A program made the position numbers and the translations under genes. From the NCBI GenBank assembly GCA_021464245.1, contig JADCRB010000102.1, positions 62,001 through 126,000 on the forward strand: a stretch of 64,000 bases of DNA, in the 5' to 3' direction. Each line of letters starts with the position of its first letter. Position 1 is the first letter of the stretch. Positions 57,001 to 64,000 of the stretch are shown here, piece by piece. Source of the stretch: Carallia brachiata. Lineage: Eukaryota; Streptophyta; Magnoliopsida; Malpighiales; Rhizophoraceae. The notes under the pieces are model-generated. The model worked only from the letters and a program-made list of their open reading frames with translations. It was not told the origin of the DNA and made no database searches.

Positions 57001-57763
57001 GTTCATGGGGATCTGGGGCGCACCAATCCGAGGTAAGAAGCACAACATTATTATCTTTACCTGGATATAATAAAGCCTTTCGCATTAACCATGAACAATA
57101 CTACCTTTTTGTGGCCCTGAACTCATCTGCTACTTTTCACAAACCGTTTTCTTTTTCAATATGAAATACATTCATTGCATAAAAAAGAAGCAAAATTAGT
57201 GCTGTTGCTTATTTAGATTTATTTTTCACGGTAGCTTTGTTATATAGAATATAGAAGGCAAAGAATCTGGGTGGGCATCATTGGCTATATTGAGATTTGG
57301 GCGTTTTCGCATCCATTGATGGTGTCTTCATGTTTGACTGACGGGAGTGATTTTATGTAGTGGCATGAATAGAGATGAAGGGACAACAAGAAGCTAGGAT
57401 ATATTCATTTTCATCTCATAGACATTTCTTGCTAGCATTGTCTCAAACTGATGCACCGAAAGTGTGCTAACAACATTGAACATTTCAAACAAACCATTTG
57501 AGACCAGTGTTCTAAAACTGGGAAAGCACGGTTTTCAGTTCCTTTATCAGTTGTTACCAAGCAAGAAGCTTTGCACCCGGAGCATGGTCCAATCCATGAA
57601 TGGGGGTTGAGAGTCATGTAATCCCAAAATCTGCACTTGCATTCTTACATAAATTTTCATTCTGTTTGTCTTTGGCAGTTTAGGATCAATTCTGGGCTGC
57701 AAAGCAGAGATACTGCAACTTGATGTTACAAGCGTAAAAATGGATTGTTTTCTGTCCGAGTGA
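51080..57763 (+). CDS. PUS10: tRNA pseudouridine synthase PUS10
   Basis: Archaeal/eukaryotic enzyme that makes pseudouridine 54 (and 55 in archaea) in the tRNA T loop. Fifteen exons join in frame: 51080-51190, 51517-51908, 52239-52356, 52804-52925, 53691-53802, 54162-54233, 54406-54474, 54563-54643, 54716-54835, 54917-54988, 55122-55202, 56382-56455, 56559-56619, 56977-57032, 57679-57763. Product 541 residues, intact. The N-terminal domain has two CxxC pairs (CMRC at 39-42, CSLC at 105-108) that would bind zinc. The catalytic aspartate is about residue 357 in AGREDIDVRMLGSGRPFLVE, aligned to the GRTD motif of other synthases. Further family blocks: RTPIYFGGRYLKFSRNVSQT, KTPIRVLHRRSPLERAKVIHW and GTYIKEFVHGDLGRTNPSLG. 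Exon 4/5 junction is ambiguous: a GC donor at 52,922 with acceptor at 53,683 also keeps frame. I recall a homologue in the At1g20370 area. Confidence 0.92.
52735..52785. repeat. Compound trinucleotide repeat in PUS10 intron 3
   Basis: GATGATGACGACGACGACGACGATTATTATTATT-type tract made of GAT, GAC and ATT units just upstream of exon 4. Confidence 0.85.
52895..53410 (+). repeat. Diverged tandem duplication, about 258 bp, over PUS10 exon 4 end
   Basis: Unit 1 starts ATGGAGGTTCCAAGAGAAG at 52,895. Unit 2 starts ATGGAAGTTCCAAGAAAAG at 53,153. Matching phrases continue in both, such as GGCACACTT, TTGTTTAG and GTGCTxxxx...GGGGxxGCATT. The copy therefore includes the end of exon 4 and the start of intron 4. 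In unit 2 the donor ATGTAAAA has become ACATAAAA. Confidence 0.75.
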
Positions 57764-60080
57764 TTTAGTTGCCATTACTCCGGCTATATAAGACAAGTCT
57801 TTCTTGTCACTTTGACATATTCCGTAATTTTTTGCCGCATCGTTTTGCTTGCAAGCCGCGAGGAGCTTGTTTGACTTTTTCTTTTACCTCTTTTCTTGTG
57901 CCATTGTTACATTGTTAGGAGAAAGAAACCACTCAATCTACAGAAAGAGAATGAAATGCCAACAGAACTCGGTAGTCGGTAGGATCAATTAAGAGTTATC
58001 TAAAAGAAAGGGAAATCTAATAAAAGGAAAAAAAAAGAATTTCCACGTGCAAGTTTGTTAAAATCCCGATCCAAATTGTAGAGCTTGTACGATTGTATAT
58101 GAAGTTAACAATTTAGATTACACTAGAATCTTTTTAAAATAAGATTTTAGTGGAGACTTGATCAAAATTGTAGGGTAATGAAATTCTGATTCGACTTTAT
58201 GGTTTGCATTTCTTTTATAAAAGATGTTTAAGTTAAACTTGATTCTTATTAATAATAAAAAAAAATCATAAAACTAAGCCTTTGCTTAAAATTTGATTGT
58301 TATATATATGCAGGTAATTCGATGAAAAAAAAATGTCTAACTTATAAAAGTTATTCTCTGATGATTATAAAGATGATTATAAAGAGATAGAGAGCTTATT
58401 TTTCTATTATATATGAGAATTATTGTAATTCTTCATTATTGATGAGTTAATATATATAAAATGTTTAACTATAGGTTATACATATTTGTATTGGTTAATT
58501 TTTTATTTTTTTATTTTTAATAAAATCTTACGTTTATATAATCCAATTGTAGGGTCTTGATTTTAACAATCTTAGTCTAGTGTACGAAAGCTCGCTGTGC
58601 TATTTTCATTAAAAGCTCACAAGAAAATATTTTGTCGGTTGAGGACTTTTTTTGACCTTTGTGAGGTATATTGGGTGTCCGAGTAGTTATGGAAAAGAAG
58701 GATTCTCCCTCGAAAAATAAAAAAAGTTAAAAAAGAGGTTCAACATCTCATCTAATACCCGACAATCACTCTCGAGCAAGAAGCCAAAGAAATTAAGAAA
58801 AAAAAAATGATAAAGTAAAATGGAATCTTCTTTCCAGTGCATTTTATGAGGTATAATCTTTTTTCACCAAAAAAAAAAAAATATATATATATATATATAT
58901 ATCTCACAAATACAACAATCATTAAATTTTTAAGTCGGAGGTCAAATTTTATAATTTACATTCTCCTTTTAACTTCTCTCATAAGAGTGATCCACAATTG
59001 AAGTACCGATAGGTTTGAAATAAATCTATCTTAAACTTAAGTATAATATTAATGAGTTTAAAATTCGACGCTGCACTCAATTTTTTGTTATCTTAAACGG
59101 CTAACTAACTTTATTTGTTTATAAAAAATGTAGATAAGAAGATTTAAATTTAAATTAATATTAAAAAATATATTAAAATATTATTAAATTGTTATTTTTA
59201 TGATTTATAAAATATACTTACAGTTTGTACTGTACGTATAAAATATTTTCAAGGTTAGCTGTGATCACAAAAAAAAAAATTATTATTTTTCTTTTTGATA
59301 AACGAGAGTAAAGAAAAACGAAAAAAATTACATTTGAAAACGAAAACAAGGTCCTTTGACTGACGAGGTACAGCAACCCTGAGCATATCTTGAAAATTGA
59401 GTTATTGCACTTTCGACGACGGAGAATCACGAACCATAGGGGAGAATTTAGAAGTACACCCAATTTGCCAAGAAAATCAGTATAAAAATTTACTTTTCAT
59501 AAAGTATAATGTAAGTGGCAATCTCGTAGCCGTCTCAAATATTCCAAGTAATCTACTATTTTTTGTTTTGGGGCATAAAAAAAAAAATACTATAAATATG
59601 TCGGTTATCCGATCTGTGAGTTGAAATTAGAGTATTTTTGTATGTGTGTTTCATTCAACTCAACCCATAAAAAGGGGTTCTACCTGAATATTGTTAGATT
59701 CGAATAGACTTCTCCGATCCAACTATAGTAATTGTTGAATATGAAATCAACCCGCGAGGATACAGTCAAACTGACGGTCAACGAAGAGTATTACCATCAA
59801 ATACAGGTCCTGCGACTCAAATATAAATTATAAGTAAGAGAGACGCGTTGAGTAATAAATAGATTACCACCTCTGGTGGTATCTACTATTAAAGGCCGAC
59901 AGTGATCAAGCTGTTAATTATGAATAAATGTTAATCAACTGAACATTATTGTCTCAATTATTGTTTAAAATATAATAATTATTATATTTTGTACAATAAA
60001 TAATAATAATAAAAGGTAGAGAAAAAGAATAATAATTTTTTTATTATATATTTTATAAATATAATTATAAAAAAATTTTT
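57764..60080. other. AT-rich intergenic DNA with possible TIR element
   Basis: PUS10 3' UTR, then AT-rich sequence. TTGTTAAAATCCCGATCC near 58,056 resembles the reverse complement of the 58,540-58,580 region (TTGTTAAAATCAAGACCC), suggesting a MITE of about 520 bp. A (TA)n tract lies at about 58,882-58,901. No gene. Confidence 0.4.
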
Positions 60081-63000
60081 TTAGTTCATTACGAACAAAT
60101 TTTTAGGTGATTTGTTTATACTGTCTGATGGGACTCGCTGATTATTTCTCCCAATCTTCGCAAAAGCTAAAAGAGAAGCTAACTCTACATTGACTCTATG
60201 ATACCCTCTGTCCCATGCTATTTTTAAAGTCGTACAGATAACTGTCAGCTTGGCCCCAATCCCCATGTATGTGCCATTGAAACCATAGAAGTCGAAATTT
60301 AGGTGTCCACAAGGCAATACCTCCAAAGCCAGAGCGTCCTGGGCCTCCTTTCATATTACTGTCAACATTTACTTTAATAACTGAAGCACTTGGTGGTTGC
60401 CATAAAATTAAACGAGGACCGTGCAAATCTTTATGAGTGATCATAGTCCCCACAGGTGTTTCCTGCTGGCCAAAACAATCAATTTCCTCGTCCTCGTCCT
60501 TTTGTTTAATGGTCTGAACAACATCTAAATGGCTACGCTGTCCTTGTTTGAACAAGGTGCGATTTTTCCAATTCCACAAATGCAATAAAGTGGAAATAAA
60601 TGCAATAGGAAAGGAGCAGCCCCAGACCGTGGTCCTTCACTCCCAGAACAACCATTAAAGATCCACTCTTTGAAGGACGTCACCAACCTATACTATGAAA
60701 TGCATGTTCCAGATTCTCCCACAATCCTCCACATCCTCGCAAGTGCCAACACGTGTCAAATTTTGTACATCATAATGCTCATTGGTCAACTTCACCTTCC
60801 ACACAAGCTAGATGAAAGCTCTCATATATTGGGGGGCATGAAGGGACCAAATCCAATCCCAATCACTAGTTATAACCTCACTTACTCCAATCAAACGTTC
60901 ATAAGCTAATTTAACAGAGGAACTGACCAGAATTTAGCGCCTATAACAGTCGGTCTTCCAGGCCTGGTTGGGATGAAATAAAAATGTCATATAAAAGCAA
61001 TCTGGTTTGCTCTGGCACTTTATTTGTTAGAAGCAACCAATTCCACTCATTTGCATCAGTCAAATAGTGTTTTACATTGCGGTTTGATTCGGACGTACCA
61101 ATATCAGAGCTAACAACGTCAATTAGGGGGAAATCAAGCAACCAATGGTCTGTCCAGAACCAAACATGAGATAAATCTCACACATTCCACTTCAACCCTT
61201 TCGGTAGAAGATCTCTTCGCCATAGGCTGACCACGTGGAGGAAGAAGTGGTGGGTTTAGAGGCCTTGTAAAAAATCACACGCCCAAAATTATTTGTCACG
61301 TATCACTGAAATCCACAACTTGTCCGTGCCATTAATAATTTCCCAGCTTAATTTCGTCCAAGTGGGCAATTTTCATGTCTCGAGCAGATCTTTGTCCCCA
61401 TCCACCCTTCTTCTTTGGTCTACATTCTTTAGGCCAATGAACTAAACTGATTTTATGATGTTCATTTCTACGACCCCATAAAAACCTCCTATTGTAGCAA
61501 CCTAGTTCATCACAGATCGATTGTCGCTAATAGGTGGTATGCATGATGTAATGAGGGATTGTTTGTGTGACTAATTGAATCGAGGTAGTTTTACCAGCCA
61601 AAAAAGGGACCTCCAATCTCAAAGTTTAGAGTTTAATTTCTATATAATATCATAAAACAAGGCTGGCTTACGCTTGTCATGAAAGACATATTTTCTAGGT
61701 CTCGAACAATTGGGAATTCCAATAAGCGACTCATAGATGAAACCAAACTCCTACCCATATTGAGAAAAAATAACAATTTGGATGTCGATTTATTGATCCT
61801 CTGCCTTGAAAGATCACAACATTTTCAAGGGTGGATACAATCAATCTGGCTATAGGCATAGTCGCTTCTCCGAATAACAGCACAGCATCAACAAAGAAAA
61901 AAAATTGTGCTAGAAAAACCTCTTCTTCAATAAAGTGCGATAGCCGCTCAATACATAAAGTGAATAAATGTAGGGACATGGGATCACCTTGAAGTAGACC
62001 ATAAGAATATTTTAATTTTTTGTATACTCTCCATTCCAATGCATAGAAAGCTCAGTGGTAGTGACACAGCTAATAATCAATATCACAAATCCATGCGACA
62101 AATTTGGGAATAGAAGAGTCTTATGAAAAAAATTCCGGCTAATTCTGTCATAAACTTTTTCTAGATAATTTTGAGAACTATTAGCCCTCACTTCCCCATT
62201 TTCTTCCTGCAAATGTTATGAATAGACTCTTGAGCCACAATAATACTATCATGGGTTGAGCATCTCGGAATAAATTTGGCGTGAGTAGGACCAATAAGCA
62301 AATCCATCAAAGGATGGAGCCATCCCACAATCACCTTTGCCAATATTTTATATACCATTTTGCTTCAAGAAATAGGCCGCGAGTGGTTCATATTTTTAGG
62401 AGTATCCACCTTTGGAATCAGTACAAGGAGGGTGTTATTGATACCATCTAGAATAGCACTTGCAATGAAAGAATTACGTAGAAGATGAACAGCAGAGGGC
62501 CCAGTTATATTTGCCAATATGGTTGGAAGAAGATAGCCTGCAAACCATCTAGCTCTAGCGCTTTTAAAGCCCCAATATAGTTGACAATCATTAAGATTTC
62601 CTCCCCACTAGGCAAAGCATCCAGTGAATTAAAATAAAACAAAGGAACCCGAGGCCAAGAAACGCCTCGGGATTCAAAATAATCTTTACTAGCCCCAAAA
62701 CAGCTCCACGTAATAGTTCCTAACCATAAGCCGCAACTATGATTGATCATCTATCCAAATGCCATGACTGTTTGGTTGTGAAAACCGGACCGGACCGGCC
62801 GGTCCGACCGGTTGAACTGGTGACCGGCCGGTGGTCCGGTCCGGTTCAAGGCAAAAATTAAATAAAACTCGGACCGGTCAAAACCGGTCAAGAACCGGTC
62901 AAAATCGGTAAAAACCGGCCAAAACCAGATCGGTCCAACCAGTCTGAGTAAAATATGAAAATTTAAAAATTTTAATTTGATCCCAAAGTTTGTTTAAATT

Positions 63001-63129
63001 ATAATTTGAGCTCTAAGTTTATTAAAATTTTTAATTTAGTCCTAAATTTATCAAAACTTTCAATTTAATCCTTAAAGTTATAAAAATTAATATTTAATCA
63101 CTACATATATATATTATTTATTTAAATTA

Positions 63130-63164
<35 letters not shown>

Positions 63165-64000
63165 AAATATCGGTTCAAATAACGGTTCTACCGGTTCAAC
63201 CGGTTGAACCTTGACCCACGAATATTTTTAGTTCGATATCCGATCCGGTTCTGACAACCTTGGTTTCACAGGGCAAACACTTTGATTTTTTTTTTCCATC
63301 GTTTGATAATAGACGAATGGAAAAATCTCGTTTTATTGTCACCTAATAAGATCTTATCCTGATGCGAATTTTGAAACTAAAAAACTTCTTGATCCATAAT
63401 CACCTTAAACTGATTAATCAAGTCTGCTTCAAGATATCAGGCCCCCACCGAATCACGAATGTCTCGAAGAACATCGTACAAGCTTGAGATTTTATCTAAA
63501 AGATAAGATGACTTCCCTTATCAATTATCAGAATTAACCTGCTCAAAATCCAGACGCGACATCCACACAGCCTTAAAGCAAAAGGGCAGGCAAGACAGCC
63601 TTTCTTGCTGGCTAGGATACAATTGTAGTTTAAAAGGACAATGGTCAGAGATGATTCAAGGCAAGTGACACAACCTTGTATGCGAAAAACATGACTGCCA
63701 AGCATCTGAAATAAAAACTCTGTCAATTCTTTCTCGAATGATTTGAGCACCACCTATGCTATTCTACCAGGTGAATTTAGGTCCAGCGAAGCCAAGATCA
63801 ATTAGTCTACAAGTTTTAACATGGTCACGGAAGATTCTGCACCTGTGAGAGGTTTAAAAGGAACCTCCACTCTTCTCCGATGAGTCCAATATATCATTAA
63901 AATATCCTATTAGAGCCAATGGATGATCATCATCTACAACACTTTAGAAACTTTTCCGCATATTATCCCGCACAATGGGGTTAAGGGGAGTAGAAACACA
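60081..64000 (-). mobile_element. Degenerate L1-type LINE, partial at window edge, with nested MITE
   Basis: Reading from 64,000 downward, LINE domains occur in order. Endonuclease: ALIGYFNDILDSSEKSGGSF, LIDLGFAGPKFTW, RIDRVFISDAWQSCFSHTR, SDHCPFKLQL. Reverse transcriptase: LPSGEEI and LELDGLQAIFFQPYWQI near 62,520-62,610; GLLQGDPMSLHLFTLCIERL near 61,960-62,000; FFFVDAVLLFGEA in place of the FADD catalytic box near 61,880. The RT tail HKISLVHWPKECRP lies near 61,430-61,470, zf-RVT-like NEWNWLLL near 61,045, and an RNase H start ASVIKVNVDSN near 60,350-60,390. Stops and shifts are frequent, and the catalytic YADD/FADD is damaged, so the copy is dead. Its 5' end lies outside the window. Confidence 0.8.
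62774..63259. mobile_element. CCGG-rich MITE nested in the LINE
   Basis: The left end GGTTGTGAAAACCGGACCGGA matches the reverse complement of the right end, GGTTGTCAGAACCGGATCGGA. Inside are many copies of ACCGGTCAA and GGTTCAACCGG in both orientations, and an AT-rich centre with a (TA)n run at about 63,131-63,160. It interrupts the LINE between its endonuclease and RT portions and so is younger. Target duplication not resolved. Confidence 0.65.

Overview
The window is nuclear DNA from a flowering plant, most likely a core eudicot. The genes are split by many short GT-AG introns, the intergenic DNA is very AT-rich, and plant-type LTR, LINE, hAT, Mutator-like and MITE repeats fill the gaps. 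I cannot name the species from sequence alone.

Layout. 1-2,248 holds an inverted-repeat (Mutator-like) element and the upstream region of the first gene. 2,249-5,709 (+) is an orthologue of the calcium-dependent protein kinase CPK29. 6,940-10,080 (+) is an organellar-type RluD-family RNA pseudouridine synthase. 11,245-13,649 (-) is a type II membrane prolyl 4-hydroxylase, convergent with the synthase. 13,650-29,200 is a repeat field: a TIR element carrying a piece of a clathrin light-chain gene, several MITEs, a SINE, a structurally odd LTR retrotransposon (21,346-26,192) and another TIR element. 29,280-30,904 (+) is a PPR gene resembling At1g20300. 31,604-32,700 is a LINE tail. 34,557-35,370 (+) is a syringolide-induced 14-1-1-like gene. 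36,650-37,860 is a transposon-like stretch with a GRF zinc-finger fragment. 39,780-43,440 is a dead hAT transposon lying just upstream of a small membrane-protein gene (43,682-44,010, +). 47,459-48,346 is a poly(A) retroposon with a perfect 16-bp target duplication. 51,080-57,763 (+) is PUS10. 60,081-64,000 (-) is a degenerate LINE, cut by the window edge and invaded by a MITE.

The genes do not form a pathway. They look like a block of ordinary housekeeping and signalling genes that, from memory, matches two Arabidopsis chromosome 1 segments (around At1g76040-50 and At1g20270-20370), which are duplicates of each other. Two of the genes are pseudouridine synthases from different families.

Two results stand out. 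First, the LTR element ends in a head-to-head pair of LTRs yet is flanked by a single matching TTAAC target duplication, so it integrated in this rearranged form. Second, the four interrupted conserved genes and the clathrin fragment are all broken by frameshifts of the same sign (one base missing), each explicable as loss of one base from a short run. This points to consensus errors rather than gene death. I saw no convincing evidence of a wholly new enzymatic or defence system.
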